Position numbers and translations under genes: made by a program. Below are positions 45,693 through 55,712 of a stretch of DNA of 64,000 bases, piece by piece. The notes under the pieces are model-generated. The model did no database searches. It saw nothing but the letters and a program-made list of their open reading frames with translations, and was not told the DNA's origin. This DNA comes from a gamma proteobacterium SS-5 (GTDB lineage: Bacteria > Pseudomonadota > Gammaproteobacteria > Chromatiales > Chromatiaceae), in assembly GCA_009497875.2 (NCBI GenBank), contig CP032508.2, forward strand, positions 1,302,001-1,366,000. Reading direction: 5' to 3'. How positions within the stretch are numbered: the first letter of the stretch is position 1; each line of letters starts with the position of its first letter.

Positions 45693-46061
45693 ATGATTCA
45701 GATGCAATCAACGCTGGGTATCGCGGACAACAGTGGTGCCAAGAGGGTCCAGTGCATCAAGGTACTGGGTGGTTCCCATCGGCGTTATGCCGGTATAGGC
45801 GACATCATCAAAGTCAGCGTCAAGGATGCCATACCCCGAGGCAAGGTGAAAAAGGGCGATGTATATAACGCCGTGGTGGTCCGCACGGCCAAGGGCGTGC
45901 GCCGTCCCGACGGCTCCCTGATTCGCTTTGACGGCAATGCCGCCGTGCTGCTGAACAACAACCTTCAGCCCATCGGTACCCGTATCTTCGGCCCGGTAAC
46001 CCGCGAGCTGCGCAGTGAACGCTTCATGAAGATCATTTCGCTCGCCCCGGAAGTGTTGTAA
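45693..46061 (+). CDS. rplN: 50S ribosomal protein L14
   Basis: 122 aa. [26 protein letters not shown] start and [20 protein letters not shown]; contacts L19 and 16S bridge B8 and binds the silencing factor RsfS in known systems. First gene of the spc set, 36 nt after rpsQ with no visible promoter. Confidence 0.99.
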   Translation: MIQMQSTLGIADNSGAKRVQCIKVLGGSHRRYAGIGDIIKVSVKDAIPRGKVKKGDVYNAVVVRTAKGVRRPDGSLIRFDGNAAVLLNNNLQPIGTRIFGPVTRELRSERFMKIISLAPEVL

Positions 46062-46104
46062 GGCCAATCATCCGTCAGGCCAAAGGTATTTTGAGGAACA
46101 AGCG

Positions 46105-46422
46105 ATGCGCAAGATTCGAAAGGGCGACGAGGTGATCGTCGTTGCAGGCAAAGACAAGGGCAAGCGGGGTACCGTAGCCCAGATGGTAAGCGAAGAGCGC
46201 CTGGTGGTGGAAAACATCAACCTGGTCAAGCGCCATACCAAACCCAACCCGGCCCGTGGCGAGCAGGGCGGCATTGTCGAGAAAGAGATGCCCCTGCACG
46301 TCTCCAACGTGGCCTTGTTCAATCCGGTTACCAACAAGGCCGATCGGGTTGGCTTCAAGACCCTGGAAGATGGCCGCAAGGTGCGGGTGTTCAAGTCCAA
46401 CGGCGAAGTCGTTGACGTATAA
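46105..46422 (+). CDS. rplX: 50S ribosomal protein L24
   Basis: 105 aa with the KOW motif [19 protein letters not shown]. Assembly initiator of the 50S subunit. [28 protein letters not shown] is conserved. 13 nt before rplE. Confidence 0.99.
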   Translation: MRKIRKGDEVIVVAGKDKGKRGTVAQMVSEERLVVENINLVKRHTKPNPARGEQGGIVEKEMPLHVSNVALFNPVTNKADRVGFKTLEDGRKVRVFKSNGEVVDV

Positions 46423-46435
46423 GGCAGGCGAGATT

Positions 46436-46975
46436 ATGACTACCTTGCAGACAGTATATCGGGAAGAGATCGTCGCCAAGCTGCGCGATCAGTTTGGTTA
46501 CAAATCGGTCATGGAAGTGCCCCGAATCGAAAAGATCACCCTCAATATGGGGGTGGGAGAGGCCGTGGCGGACAAAAAGATCATGGATCACGCGGTGAAT
46601 GACATGCGCGCCATCGCCGGTCAGCAGCCGGTGGTGACCAAGGCACGCAAGTCGGTGGCCGGGTTCAAGATTCGTGAGGGCTGGCCGATCGGCTGCAAGG
46701 TGACCTTGCGCCGCGAACGCATGTATGAGTTCCTGGAGCGTCTGATCCATATCGCCATCCCGCGTATCCGTGACTTCCGTGGCCTCAACCCCAAGTCCTT
46801 CGATGGTCGGGGTAACTTCAGCATGGGGGTCAAGGAACAGATCATGTTCCCTGAGATCGACTACGACAAGGTGGACAGCCTGCGTGGCCTGGACATCATC
46901 ATCACCACATCGGCCAAGACCGATGACGAAGGCCGCGCCCTGTTGGCCGCCTTCAAGTTTCCGTTCAAAGGCTGA
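46436..46975 (+). CDS. rplE: 50S ribosomal protein L5
   Basis: 179 aa from ATG 46436, same length as E. coli L5. [23 protein letters not shown] and the 5S rRNA-binding [32 protein letters not shown]. Central protuberance. In E. coli this is the S8 repressor target region. Confidence 0.99.
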   Translation: MTTLQTVYREEIVAKLRDQFGYKSVMEVPRIEKITLNMGVGEAVADKKIMDHAVNDMRAIAGQQPVVTKARKSVAGFKIREGWPIGCKVTLRRERMYEFLERLIHIAIPRIRDFRGLNPKSFDGRGNFSMGVKEQIMFPEIDYDKVDSLRGLDIIITTSAKTDDEGRALLAAFKFPFKG

Positions 46976-46983
46976 GAAATCCT

Positions 46984-47289
46984 ATGGCAAAGAAAAGTAT
47001 GCTGGCGCGTGAGGTAAAGCGCACCAAGACCGCACTGAGGTTCGCCACCAAGCGCACGGAGTTGAAGGCGATCATCAACAGCCCGGCAAGCAGCCCGGAG
47101 GCAGTGGATGAGGCCGTTCTCAAGTTGCAGAAGCTGCCGCGTGATGCCTCGCCAACCCGCCAGATGAAACGCTGCCGGGTCAGTGGCCGTCCCCATGGGG
47201 TGTACCGCAAGTTTGGCCTGGGCCGTAACAAGCTGCGTGAAGCGGCCATGCGCGGCGACGTGCCCGGATTGGTCAAGGCCAGCTGGTAG
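46984..47289 (+). CDS. rpsN: 30S ribosomal protein S14 (zinc-free long form)
   Basis: 101 aa. The long C-minus form: [16 protein letters not shown] and [26 protein letters not shown], with a single Cys, so no zinc ribbon. 8 nt after rplE. Confidence 0.99.
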   Translation: MAKKSMLAREVKRTKTALRFATKRTELKAIINSPASSPEAVDEAVLKLQKLPRDASPTRQMKRCRVSGRPHGVYRKFGLGRNKLREAAMRGDVPGLVKASW

Positions 47290-47467
47290 ATCAGAAGTTG
47301 GCTTTTGGTCGGGCAGGGCGCTTGGCCGTGGTTTTTGCCTGAAAAACCGATACGAGCAAAAAAACGCTTTCTTGTTTTGACGTTGCGAAGTACCATGCTC
47401 GGCTTTCTCGACGTCCACCAGTGGGTATCGCGGCAAACGGCCGGACTGACCCGAGGAGTAGCACCCG
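47290..47467. other. 178-nt intercistronic gap inside the spc cluster
   Basis: No gene. The rpsN-rpsH spacing in E. coli is about 33 nt, so this is long. TTGACG at about 47376 is a -35-like string but no convincing -10 lies 16-18 nt downstream. A weak ribosome-binding site GAGGAG precedes rpsH. Confidence 0.6.
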
Positions 47468-47863
47468 ATGAGTATGTCTGATCCCATCGCGGATATGCTG
47501 ACGCGCATCCGCAATGGCCAACAGGCCGGCAAGGCGTCCATCAGCCTGCCCGGTTCCAAACTGAAGGCCGCCATAGCCAAGGTCCTCAAGGACGAAGGCT
47601 ATATTTCCGATTTCAGCCTGAGCAGCAGCGACGGCAAGCAGCAGATGCAGATCGACCTGAAGTACTTTCAGGGCGGCCCTGTGATCGAGATGATCAAGCG
47701 GGTCAGTCGCCCCGGTCTGCGCATCTACAAGGGCAGCACCGAGTTGCCCAGTGTGCGCAGCGGCCTGGGCGTGGCCATCATTTCAACTTCCAAGGGCGTG
47801 ATGACCGATCGCGCTGCCCGGGCCGCAGGCCAGGGTGGCGAAGTCATCGCCTACATAGCCTAA
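47468..47863 (+). CDS. rpsH: 30S ribosomal protein S8
   Basis: 131 aa. [23 protein letters not shown] start like E. coli; C-terminal [35 protein letters not shown]. Binds helix 21 and represses the spc operon in E. coli. 11 nt before rplF. Confidence 0.99.
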   Translation: MSMSDPIADMLTRIRNGQQAGKASISLPGSKLKAAIAKVLKDEGYISDFSLSSSDGKQQMQIDLKYFQGGPVIEMIKRVSRPGLRIYKGSTELPSVRSGLGVAIISTSKGVMTDRAARAAGQGGEVIAYIA

Positions 47864-47874
47864 GGGGGTTAGCC

Positions 47875-48411
47875 ATGTCACGCATAGCAAAGGCACCGAT
47901 CACCCTGCCCAAGGGGGTGGAGATCAAGCAAAGCGGCAGCGCCATCAACATCAAGGGCAGCAAAGGCAATCTTGACCTGGAGATCCATCCCCTGGTCAGG
48001 CTCAGCATCGACGACCAGCAGATCAGCTTTGCCCCGGCCAAAGAGGGCGATCAGGATGCCTGGGCCATGGCCGGCACCATGCGCGCCCTGGTCAACAACA
48101 TGGTGTTGGGCGTATCCAATGGCTGGAGCAAGAAGCTGCAACTGGTTGGGGTCGGTTATCGCGCCCAGGCCAAGGGCAAGACCCTGGGCCTGAGTCTGGG
48201 CTTCTCCCATCCGGTGGAATATGCCGTACCCGAGGGTATCAGCATTGAAACGCCATCGCAGACCGAGATCCTGGTAAGCGGCTTTGACAAGCAACAGGTG
48301 GGGCAGGTGGCCGCAGAGATTCGCGCCTACCGGCCGCCGGAGCCCTATAAGGGCAAGGGTGTACGTTATTCCGACGAACATGTGGTTCGTAAGGAAGCCA
48401 AGAAAAAGTAA
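47875..48411 (+). CDS. rplF: 50S ribosomal protein L6
   Basis: 178 aa. [22 protein letters not shown] and the C-terminal [26 protein letters not shown] are diagnostic; sits at the factor-binding base. 10 nt before rplR. Confidence 0.99.
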   Translation: MSRIAKAPITLPKGVEIKQSGSAINIKGSKGNLDLEIHPLVRLSIDDQQISFAPAKEGDQDAWAMAGTMRALVNNMVLGVSNGWSKKLQLVGVGYRAQAKGKTLGLSLGFSHPVEYAVPEGISIETPSQTEILVSGFDKQQVGQVAAEIRAYRPPEPYKGKGVRYSDEHVVRKEAKKK

Positions 48412-48421
48412 GGTATAGATG

Positions 48422-48778
48422 ATGGATAAGAAGTCTTCTCGAATTCGTCGCGCTACGCGCGCACGGGCGAAGATCCGTGAACTACGGGTGCATCGTCTCA
48501 GCGTACATCGTACCCCGCGGCATATATATGCTCAGGTAATCGCCCCGGATGGCGAGACCGTGGTGACCTCCGCCTCCACCCTGGAAAAGGCCCTGCGTGA
48601 CGAGCTGAACGGTCATGCCGGCAATGTGGATGCCGCCGGCAAGGTAGGCAAGGCGATTGCCGAACGCGCCAAGGCCGCAGGCATAGAGCGGGTGGCATTT
48701 GACCGCTCCGGTTTCAAGTACCACGGCCGCGTTAAGGCTCTGGCCGATGCAGCGCGTGAAAACGGCCTGCAGTTCTAA
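48422..48778 (+). CDS. rplR: 50S ribosomal protein L18
   Basis: 118 aa from ATG 48422; ATG 48419 would add one Met. [21 protein letters not shown] and [12 protein letters not shown] match the family, and C-terminal [28 protein letters not shown]. Binds 5S rRNA. Confidence 0.99.
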   Translation: MDKKSSRIRRATRARAKIRELRVHRLSVHRTPRHIYAQVIAPDGETVVTSASTLEKALRDELNGHAGNVDAAGKVGKAIAERAKAAGIERVAFDRSGFKYHGRVKALADAARENGLQF

Positions 48779-48786
48779 GGGGAATA

Positions 48787-49296
48787 ATGATGTCTAATTT
48801 CAATGCCAAAGCAGATGGCGATGATCTCATTGAGAAACTGATCGGCGTCAATCGCGTCTCCAAGACCGTCAAGGGTGGTCGCCAGTTTGCATTTGCCGCC
48901 CTCACCGTGGAGGGCGATGGCAACGGCAAGATAGGATTCGGTACCGGCAAGGCGCGTGAGGTACCTGTCGCCATTCAGAAGGCGATGGAGTCGGCGCGGC
49001 GCAACATGAAGGACGTAAAGCTGAAGAACAACACCCTGCAATATCCCATTGTCGGGCGTCATGGCGCGGCCAAGGTATTCATGCAGCCCGCCTCCGAGGG
49101 TACCGGGATTATCGCAGGTGGTGCCATGCGCGCCGTGTTCGAGGTGGTAGGGGTACATGACGTGCTGGCCAAGTGCATAGGCACCAACAACCCGACCAAC
49201 GTGGTGCGCGCCACCCTCAACGGCCTGCACGACATGACCGATGCCGAGGCCGTAGCGGCCAAACGCGGCAAGACCGTTGAAGAAATCCTGGGGTAA
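48787..49296 (+). CDS. rpsE: 30S ribosomal protein S5
   Basis: 169 aa. [39 protein letters not shown], the ram/spectinomycin-site loop, is wild-type like. [16 protein letters not shown] follows. 8 nt after rplR. Confidence 0.99.
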   Translation: MMSNFNAKADGDDLIEKLIGVNRVSKTVKGGRQFAFAALTVEGDGNGKIGFGTGKAREVPVAIQKAMESARRNMKDVKLKNNTLQYPIVGRHGAAKVFMQPASEGTGIIAGGAMRAVFEVVGVHDVLAKCIGTNNPTNVVRATLNGLHDMTDAEAVAAKRGKTVEEILG

Positions 49297-49301
49297 TGGC
49301 C

Positions 49302-49490
49302 ATGGCTGACAAGAAAATGATGCGAGTGACCCTCGTCAAGAGTAAGTACGGTCGTCTCAAGACGCACCGGGATTGCGTTCGTGGATTGGGTCTAAGGCGT
49401 ATGCACCACTGCGTAGAGGTAGAGGACACCCCCTCGACCCGTGGCATGGTCAACAAGGTCTCCTACATGGTCAAGGTAGAGGAAGTCTGA
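49302..49490 (+). CDS. rpmD: 50S ribosomal protein L30
   Basis: 62 aa from ATG 49302; ATG 49296 overlaps the rpsE stop and adds two residues. [30 protein letters not shown] fold and [12 protein letters not shown] end. Stop overlaps rplO start. Confidence 0.98.
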   Translation: MADKKMMRVTLVKSKYGRLKTHRDCVRGLGLRRMHHCVEVEDTPSTRGMVNKVSYMVKVEEV

Positions 49491-49924
49491 TGCATCTGAA
49501 TACACTGAGTCCTGGCGCAGGCGCCAAGCAGCAGAAAAAGCGCGTCGGTCGCGGCATAGGCAGCGGCCTGGGCAAGACCTGTGGCCGTGGCCACAAGGGT
49601 CAGACCTCGCGCTCCGGCGGTTACCATAAGGTTGGCTTTGAAGGCGGTCAGATGCCGCTGCAACGCCGCCTGCCGAAGATCGGCTTCAGCTCCCGCGTAT
49701 CCCGGGTCAGCGCCCAGGTGCGCCTGAGCGAGTTGGCCAAGGTGCAGGGCGATCTGGTGGATCTGCCCAGCCTGCAAGCGGCCAGGGTGATCAATCGCTC
49801 CATCAAACAGGTAAAAATCTTCCTTTCCGGGACCATTGATCGCGCCCTGACTGTCAAGGGTCTTGGGGTGAGCAAGGGGGCTCGGGCGGCCATAGAGGCG
49901 GCCGGCGGCAAGGTGGAAGAGTAA
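49490..49924 (+). CDS. rplO: 50S ribosomal protein L15
   Basis: 144 aa from ATG 49490 (TGATG with rpmD). [26 protein letters not shown] and [13 protein letters not shown] are diagnostic. 6 nt before secY. Confidence 0.99.
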   Translation: MHLNTLSPGAGAKQQKKRVGRGIGSGLGKTCGRGHKGQTSRSGGYHKVGFEGGQMPLQRRLPKIGFSSRVSRVSAQVRLSELAKVQGDLVDLPSLQAARVINRSIKQVKIFLSGTIDRALTVKGLGVSKGARAAIEAAGGKVEE

Positions 49925-49930
49925 TTTCGC

Positions 49931-51277
49931 ATGGCAGGCTTGGGGGCTAATGCCGGGGCACTTGCGGGGGCAGGTCAGCTGAAAGAGCTGCGTAATCGCC
50001 TGCTGTTTGTGCTGGGGGCACTGATCGTGTTCCGCATCGGCACCTTTATCCCGGTGCCTGGGGTCAACCCGGCGGCCCTGGCGGCCCTGTTCGAACAGCA
50101 GGCCGGTACTATACTGGACATGTTCAACATGTTCTCCGGTGGTGCCCTGGAGCGCGCCTCCCTGTTTGCCCTGGGCATCATGCCCTACATCTCTGCATCC
50201 ATCATCATGCAGTTGATGACAGCGGTGATACCCAAGCTGGAGCAGATGAAGAAGGAAGGTGAGGCCGGGCGGCGCAAGATCACCCAATACACCCGCTACG
50301 GCACCGTGGTGCTGGCCACCTTCCAGGCAATCGGCATCTCCATGGCCCTGCAAAGCCAGCAGGTGGGCGGAGATTCCGTAGTGGTACAGCAGGGCTTTGG
50401 CTTTATCTTCACCGCTACCGTATCCCTGGTTACCGGCACCCTGTTCCTGATGTGGCTGGGTGAGCAGATCACCGAGCGCGGCATCGGCAACGGTATCTCG
50501 CTGATCATCTTTGCCGGCATTGTCGCGGGCCTGCCCTCGGCCATCGGCGGCACCCTGGAGCTGGTGCGCAATGGTGAGATGCACTTTATTACCGTGCTTA
50601 CCCTGTTCATCCTGGCCATTGCGGTGACCGCCTTTGTGGTGTTTGTCGAGCGTGGTCAGCGGCGGGTAACGGTGAACTACGCCAAGCGTCAGCAGGGACG
50701 CAAGATGTACGCGGCGCAAAGCAGCCACCTGCCGTTGAAGCTGAACATGGCCGGGGTCATCCCGCCTATCTTCGCCTCCAGCATCATCCTCTTCCCCTCT
50801 ACCCTGGGGCAGTGGTTTGGTACCGGTGAAAACATGCGCTGGATGCAGGACATAGTGGCAAAGCTCTCCCCTGGCGAGCCGGTGTATGTGATCTTCTATG
50901 CCCTGGCGATTATCTTCTTTTGCTTTTTCTATACGGCCTTGGTGTTCAACTCCAAGGAGACGGCAGACAACCTGAAGCGCTCCGGTGCTTTTATCCCTGG
51001 GATCAGGCCAGGGGAGCAGACGGCAAAGTATATCGACGGGGTGATGAGTAAGCTCACCTTCTGGGGGGCGATCTACATCACCGCCGTGTGCCTGTTACCC
51101 GAGTTCCTGATCGTAGGCTGGAATGTACCCTTCTACTTTGGGGGTACCTCCCTGCTGATCATCGTCGTGGTGGTGATGGATTTCATGGCGCAGATTCAGG
51201 CGCACATGATGTCACATCAGTATGAAGGCCTGATGCGTAAGGCCAATCTCAAAGGTTCTAAGCCCGGTCAGCGTTGA
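49931..51277 (+). CDS. secY: Sec translocon channel SecY
   Basis: 448 aa, ten transmembrane helices. Plug region [35 protein letters not shown] segments [21 protein letters not shown] and so on, and cytoplasmic C5 loop [21 protein letters not shown]. Core of the SecYEG protein-export channel. 30 nt before rpmJ. Confidence 0.99.
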   Translation: MAGLGANAGALAGAGQLKELRNRLLFVLGALIVFRIGTFIPVPGVNPAALAALFEQQAGTILDMFNMFSGGALERASLFALGIMPYISASIIMQLMTAVIPKLEQMKKEGEAGRRKITQYTRYGTVVLATFQAIGISMALQSQQVGGDSVVVQQGFGFIFTATVSLVTGTLFLMWLGEQITERGIGNGISLIIFAGIVAGLPSAIGGTLELVRNGEMHFITVLTLFILAIAVTAFVVFVERGQRRVTVNYAKRQQGRKMYAAQSSHLPLKLNMAGVIPPIFASSIILFPSTLGQWFGTGENMRWMQDIVAKLSPGEPVYVIFYALAIIFFCFFYTALVFNSKETADNLKRSGAFIPGIRPGEQTAKYIDGVMSKLTFWGAIYITAVCLLPEFLIVGWNVPFYFGGTSLLIIVVVVMDFMAQIQAHMMSHQYEGLMRKANLKGSKPGQR

Positions 51278-51307
51278 TTTGGCCTGGGCAGTACGTTGGA
51301 GTAAACA

Positions 51308-51421
51308 ATGAAAGTTCGTGCATCGGTAAAAAAGATCTGCCGTAACTGCAAGGTGGTGCGGCGAAATGGCGTGGTGCGAGTCATCTGCAAGGATGGACGC
51401 CACAAGCAGCGCCAGGGTTAA
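51308..51421 (+). CDS. rpmJ: 50S ribosomal protein L36 (zinc form)
   Basis: 37 aa, shorter than the ORF cut-offs normally used. [21 protein letters not shown], then [13 protein letters not shown]; the C11-C14-C27-H32 set is the zinc-binding C-plus form. Start ATG 51308 after GTAAAC; stop TAA at 51419-51421. Confidence 0.97.
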   Translation: MKVRASVKKICRNCKVVRRNGVVRVICKDGRHKQRQG

Positions 51422-51434
51422 AGAGATGCCTGGC

Positions 51435-51463
51435 TTGTGCTGGGCCTTGTTCTAGGTTAAAAT
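51435..51463 (+). promoter_or_regulatory. candidate internal promoter before rpsM (alpha operon)
   Basis: TTGTGC, 17-nt spacer, TAAAAT. -10 is good, -35 moderate. It lies in the 85-nt gap between rpmJ and rpsM where E. coli starts the alpha operon. A leader binding S4 is possible but no pseudoknot was drawn. Confidence 0.5.
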
Positions 51464-51506
51464 TCCGCGCTTTCGCTCGGCAAAAGACATTTTTCAGGAG
51501 TTATTC

Positions 51507-51863
51507 ATGGCCCGTATTGCTGGAGTCAATATTCCGGATAAAAAGCACGCAGTGATAGCCCTGACGTCCATTTATGGCGTCGGCAGGACGCGCGCTGGCC
51601 TGATCTGCGCTGCTGTGGGTATTGAGCCACATCGCAAGATCCAGGAGCTGAATGAAGAGGACCTCGACCGGATCCGTGGCGAGGTCGCCAAGTTCGCCGT
51701 AGAGGGTGATCTGCGCCGAGAGGTGTCCATGAACATCAAGCGGCTGATGGACCTGGGCTGTAATCGCGGCATCCGCCATCGCCGGGGCCTGCCCCTGCGC
51801 GGTCAGCGCACCCGTACCAATGCGCGTACCCGCAAGGGTCCACGCCGCCCGATCAAGCGTTGA
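51507..51863 (+). CDS. rpsM: 30S ribosomal protein S13
   Basis: 118 aa. [29 protein letters not shown] and [28 protein letters not shown] are diagnostic; forms bridge B1 and contacts tRNA. First gene of the alpha set. Confidence 0.99.
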   Translation: MARIAGVNIPDKKHAVIALTSIYGVGRTRAGLICAAVGIEPHRKIQELNEEDLDRIRGEVAKFAVEGDLRREVSMNIKRLMDLGCNRGIRHRRGLPLRGQRTRTNARTRKGPRRPIKR

Positions 51864-51919
51864 TGGCTTGGCCGCATCCCAATCCCAGTTAAGCGTTACA
51901 CAGTTAAGGTATTTCAAAG

Positions 51920-52306
51920 ATGGCAAAACCCACTCGTGGCCGGAAGAAGGTCAAGAAGGTCGTCACGGATGGAGTGGCGCATGTGCATGCGTCCTTCAAC
52001 AACACCATAGTGACCATTTCCGATCGTCAGGGCAATGCCCTGTGCTGGGCCACCGCTGGCGGCTCCGGCTTCCGTGGTTCGCGCAAGAGCACCCCTTTTG
52101 CCGCCCAGGTTGCCGCCGACCGCGCCGGTCAGGTGGCCAAGGAGTTTGGCCTGAAGAATCTGGATGTGAACATCAAGGGTCCGGGTCCGGGTCGTGAGTC
52201 CGCCGTGCGCGCCCTCAACTCCGCAGGCTTCAAGATCACCAGCATCACCGATGTGACTCCAATCCCGCACAACGGTTGCCGTCCCCCAAAGAAACGGCGC
52301 GTTTAA
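51920..52306 (+). CDS. rpsK: 30S ribosomal protein S11
   Basis: 128 aa. [28 protein letters not shown] and the C-terminal [14 protein letters not shown]. Platform protein at the mRNA exit. 15 nt before rpsD. Confidence 0.99.
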   Translation: MAKPTRGRKKVKKVVTDGVAHVHASFNNTIVTISDRQGNALCWATAGGSGFRGSRKSTPFAAQVAADRAGQVAKEFGLKNLDVNIKGPGPGRESAVRALNSAGFKITSITDVTPIPHNGCRPPKKRRV

Positions 52307-52321
52307 GAGGTACTCAGCGAA

Positions 52322-52942
52322 ATGGCAAGGTATATAGGTCCCAAGTGCAAGCTCAGTCGCCGCGAAGGCAGCGATATGATGCTCAAGAGCCGTGTGCGCA
52401 CGCTCGAGTCCAAATGCAAGCTGGACAAGGTCCCCGGCCAGCATGGCGAACGTCAGCGTCGCCTGTCGGATTACGGCACCCAGCTGCGCGAGAAGCAGAA
52501 GCTGCGTCGCACCTACGGCGTGCTGGAAAAGCAGTTCCGCAACTACTACAAGAAATCGGCGCAGATGAAGGGTGCCACCGGTGAGAACCTGCTGCAACTG
52601 CTCGAATCCCGGCTGGACAACGTGGTCTATCGCATGGGCTTCGGCTCCACTCGTTCCGAGGCGCGCCAGCTGGTCAGCCACAAGGCCATAGAGGTGAATG
52701 GCGCTGTGGTCAACGTAGCCTCCTATCAGGTCAGCGCTGAGGACAAGGTCAGTGTGCGCGAGAAGAGCCGCAAGCAACTGCGCATCCAGAGCGCCCTGGC
52801 CCTGGCCGAACAGCATGGCTTCGTCGATTGGATCGAGGTCGATGTGAAGGGGATGAGCGGCGTGTACAAGCGCATCCCGGAACGCACCGATCTGCCGGCG
52901 GATATTCAGGAACACCTGGTTGTCGAGCTTTATTCCAAGTAA
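52322..52942 (+). CDS. rpsD: 30S ribosomal protein S4
   Basis: 206 aa, E. coli length. [47 protein letters not shown] and the S4 domain with [17 protein letters not shown]. 16S assembly initiator and alpha-operon repressor in E. coli. 25 nt before rpoA. Confidence 0.99.
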   Translation: MARYIGPKCKLSRREGSDMMLKSRVRTLESKCKLDKVPGQHGERQRRLSDYGTQLREKQKLRRTYGVLEKQFRNYYKKSAQMKGATGENLLQLLESRLDNVVYRMGFGSTRSEARQLVSHKAIEVNGAVVNVASYQVSAEDKVSVREKSRKQLRIQSALALAEQHGFVDWIEVDVKGMSGVYKRIPERTDLPADIQEHLVVELYSK

Positions 52943-52967
52943 GTCCCTGACATAGAAGAGTAATTGC

Positions 52968-53972
52968 ATGACTGGATCAGTCTACGAGTTTCTAACGCCC
53001 AAGATCGTCAAGGTGGATCAGATCAGCGAGACCAAGGCCAAGGTCTCGCTGGAACCGCTGGAGCGTGGCTTTGGCCATACCCTGGGTAATGCCCTGCGCC
53101 GGATCCTGCTCTCCTCTATGCCGGGGGCCGCCTTTACCGAGGCTCATATCGATGGGGTAGAGCACGAATACAGCGCCATTGAAGGGGTGCAGGAGGATGT
53201 GCTTGAGGTCCTGCTCAACCTGAAGTCCGTCGCCCTGGAGATGCCCGACCGTGAAGAGGCCGAGGTAAGTCTGAACATCAAGGGCCCGGCCAAGGTCACC
53301 GCAGCCGATCTCAAGGTTGGCCACGGCATCACCATCGCCAACCCGGATTGCGTGATTGCCCATCTGACCGACAAGGGTGCCCTGAACATGAAGTTGCAGG
53401 TGCGCCGAGGGCGGGGCTATGAGCCCTCCACCCAACGCGACAGCGCCGCCGGAGAGGATCGCCCCATAGGTCAGCTGCAACTGGACGCCTCCTTCAGCCC
53501 GGTGCTGCGTATCGCCTATGCGGTGGAGTCGGCCCGAGTGGAACAGCGTACCGACCTGGACCGGCTGGTGATCGAGATCGAGACCAACGGCACCATTGAC
53601 CCGGAACAGGCCATTCGGCGCGGTGCCAGCATACTGCGCGATCAGTTGCAGGCCTTTGTCCTGCTGGAGAGCACCACCATTCAGGAGAGCGAAGAGGTCA
53701 AGGAGACCAGTGCCGCCGAAACCTTTGACCCGGTGCTGCTACGCCCGGTGGACGATCTGGAGTTGACCGTGCGTTCGGCCAACTGCCTCAAGGCCGAGAA
53801 TATCTTTCTTATCGGTGATCTGATCCAGCGTACCGAGGTGGAACTGCTGAAGACCCCCAACCTGGGCAAGAAGTCGCTCACCGAGATCAAGGATGTACTG
53901 GCCACCCGTGGCCTGTCGCTGGGCATGCGCCTGGAGAACTGGCCGCCGGAAGGGTTCGAAGAGGCCTCCTGA
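52968..53972 (+). CDS. rpoA: RNA polymerase alpha subunit
   Basis: 334 aa. NTD (1-~235) with [26 protein letters not shown]; linker; CTD from about 250 with [29 protein letters not shown] and [14 protein letters not shown], whose Arg/Asn/Lys residues contact UP elements and activators. The CTD helix-hairpin is intact. 41 nt before rplQ. Confidence 0.99.
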   Translation: MTGSVYEFLTPKIVKVDQISETKAKVSLEPLERGFGHTLGNALRRILLSSMPGAAFTEAHIDGVEHEYSAIEGVQEDVLEVLLNLKSVALEMPDREEAEVSLNIKGPAKVTAADLKVGHGITIANPDCVIAHLTDKGALNMKLQVRRGRGYEPSTQRDSAAGEDRPIGQLQLDASFSPVLRIAYAVESARVEQRTDLDRLVIEIETNGTIDPEQAIRRGASILRDQLQAFVLLESTTIQESEEVKETSAAETFDPVLLRPVDDLELTVRSANCLKAENIFLIGDLIQRTEVELLKTPNLGKKSLTEIKDVLATRGLSLGMRLENWPPEGFEEAS

Positions 53973-54013
53973 TTTCACCCATTTGAATAAGAATCTAGAT
54001 AGGAATTTGTGTC

Positions 54014-54418
54014 ATGCGTCACCGCAAATCCGGACGTCAACTCAATCGTAACAGCAGTCACCGCAAGGCCATGTTTCGCAACATGACCAACTCGCTGATC
54101 CGGCATGAGTTGATCAAGACCACATTGCCCAAGGCCAAGGAACTGCGCCGCGTGGCCGAGCCCCTGATTACCCTGTCCAAGGTGGATTCAGTGGCCAAGC
54201 GTCGGCTGGCGTTTGACCGCCTGCGCGACAAGGAAAGCGTGGGCAAGCTGTTCACCGACCTGGGACCCCGCTATCAGGAGCGCAACGGCGGTTATATCCG
54301 CATCCTCAAGTGCGGCTTCCGCTCCGGCGACAGCGCCCCCATGGCCTATGTCGAGCTGGTCGATCGCCCTGCGGTGGAAGAGATCGATGATGATGACGCA
54401 GAAGACATGGCGGAATAA
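54014..54418 (+). CDS. rplQ: 50S ribosomal protein L17
   Basis: 134 aa. [28 protein letters not shown] start; EAQUI-like [18 protein letters not shown] follows; acidic tail [13 protein letters not shown]. Last gene of the cluster, followed by a strong terminator. Confidence 0.99.
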   Translation: MRHRKSGRQLNRNSSHRKAMFRNMTNSLIRHELIKTTLPKAKELRRVAEPLITLSKVDSVAKRRLAFDRLRDKESVGKLFTDLGPRYQERNGGYIRILKCGFRSGDSAPMAYVELVDRPAVEEIDDDDAEDMAE

Positions 54419-54443
54419 GACGCCCTGTCCTGCGCCAGCAACC

Positions 54444-54466
54444 AGCCGGGCCTTGCCCGGCTTTTT
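54444..54466 (+). terminator. terminator of the ribosomal supercluster
   Basis: AGCCGGGC CTT GCCCGGCT followed by TTTTT, 26 nt after rplQ stop. A classic intrinsic terminator. Confidence 0.92.
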
Positions 54467-54475
54467 GTTGGTTGG

Positions 54476-55228
54476 ATGAAGGTGCCCAGGGTGCTGCGTG
54501 GCATAGGCCTGTTCACCGATTTTGGTGCCGAAGACCCCTATCAGGGGGCGATCAAGGCGGTACTGCTCAGCGCTGCCCCCGGCCTGCCCCTGTATGACCT
54601 GATGAGCGCCGCGCCCAGGTTCGACCCTCGGGCCTCGGCCTACCTGTTGGCGGCCCTGCTGGAAACCCTGCCGCCCGGCCAGTTGCTGATCTGCGTGATC
54701 GATCCGGGGGTCGGCTCCAACCGCATGGCCTTGCGGGTGAAGACCGCCGAACACCTGCTGATCGGCCCGGACAATGGCCTGTTCGCCCCCCTGATCCAGC
54801 GCCAGAATGCCCAGGTAGAGGAGATCGGTTGGCGGCCGGCACAGCTATCGGCCAGCTTTCATGGGCGTGATCTGTTTGCCCCGGCGGCGCTGCGCCACCT
54901 GGCAGGCCAGGACCTGGTCCTGCGCCCCCTGGCTGCGGGACAATGGCAGGGGGCAGACTGGCCAGAGGATCTGCTCGAGGTCATCCACGTGGACAGCTAC
55001 GGCAATCTGATCACCGGCCAGCGTGCCGTCGAAGGGTCAGAGGATCGGCTGCTGGAGCTGGGCGGGCGGCAGATCGCGGCGGCGCGTACCTTCAGCGAGC
55101 GGCCACCGGGCGGGCTGTTCTGGTACGCCAATTCCTTCGGCCTGGTAGAGATCGCCGCCAACCAGGCATCCGCCGCTGAACAGCTACAGGCAGACCGAGG
55201 GACCGCCTGCCGCTGGCTGGGTCCTTGA
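54476..55228 (+). CDS. SAM hydrolase / adenosyl-chloride-forming family protein (DUF62)
   Basis: 250 aa. Family start GLFTDFGAEDPYQGAIKAVL, then DLMSAAPRFDPRASAYLLAALLETLPPGQLLICVIDPGVGS, and RDLFAPAALRHLAG and NLITGQRAV. Most bacterial DUF62 proteins hydrolyse SAM to adenosine and methionine, related to fluorinases and chlorinases. The physiological role is unclear. It begins 10 nt after the terminator of the ribosomal cluster, so has its own or read-through transcription. Soluble, standard length. Confidence 0.85.
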   Translation: MKVPRVLRGIGLFTDFGAEDPYQGAIKAVLLSAAPGLPLYDLMSAAPRFDPRASAYLLAALLETLPPGQLLICVIDPGVGSNRMALRVKTAEHLLIGPDNGLFAPLIQRQNAQVEEIGWRPAQLSASFHGRDLFAPAALRHLAGQDLVLRPLAAGQWQGADWPEDLLEVIHVDSYGNLITGQRAVEGSEDRLLELGGRQIAAARTFSERPPGGLFWYANSFGLVEIAANQASAAEQLQADRGTACRWLGP

Positions 55229-55274
55229 ACCTATATTCCTCAGTTAAGCCACAGAGACACAGACGACTCCAGGG

Positions 55275-55580
55275 ACGGAGGAGGTAGAGCGAAGCCTGGA
55301 GCCAGAGCCGACGACTCCAGGGCCACCGATGATCCAGTCATCGGTTTGGCATGACCTACCTCCCTGTAGGCCCGATGGAGGAGGTAGAGCGAAGCCTGGA
55401 GCCAGAGCCGACGACTCCAGGGCCACCGATGATCCAGTCATCGGTTTGGCATGACCTACCTCCCTGTAGGCCCGACGGAGGAGGTAGAGCGAAGCCTGGA
55501 GCCAGAGCCGACGACTCCAGGGACGGAGGAGGTAGAGCGAAGCCTGGAGCCAGAGCCGAGATCACAGAGTTGTTTCAATG
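55275..55580 (+). repeat. 48/100-bp repeat cluster
   Basis: Repeat units start at 55277, 55377, 55477 and 55525. The basic 48-bp unit has GGAGGAGGTAGAGCGAAGCC and GAGCCAGAGCCGACGACTCC. Two copies carry an extra 52 bp with the inverted pair ACCGATGA/TCATCGGT and a GACCTACCTCCCTGTAGG stretch. It is not a CRISPR (unequal spacers, repeats inside the extra part) and not coding. The 55229-55712 gap holds only this and repeat copies of the 45-bp family. Confidence 0.9.
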
Positions 55581-55639
55581 AGTTACCTATCAGACTCGGC
55601 TCACCTAGAAGGTGTTGAATGTTCGTTTTCCAATACATT

Positions 55640-55688
55640 GATTTTTCTCTGTGTACTCTGTGGCTCTGTGGCCAAATGATCTTTTTAG
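55640..55688 (+). repeat. dispersed 45-bp repeat, copy 3
   Basis: TTTTTCTCTGTGTACTCTG then TGGCTCTGTGGCC then AAATGATCTTTTTAGG. Same as 8042-8090 with few changes. A partial inverse copy is at 55240-55265 (AAGCCACAGAGACACAGA). Confidence 0.75.
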
Positions 55689-55712
55689 GTTGATCCAATG
55701 TAGGGCTCTAGG

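Noticed and set aside
55275-55580. CRISPR array
   Set aside because: Unit spacing is irregular (100, 100, 48) and the inserts are themselves repeats.
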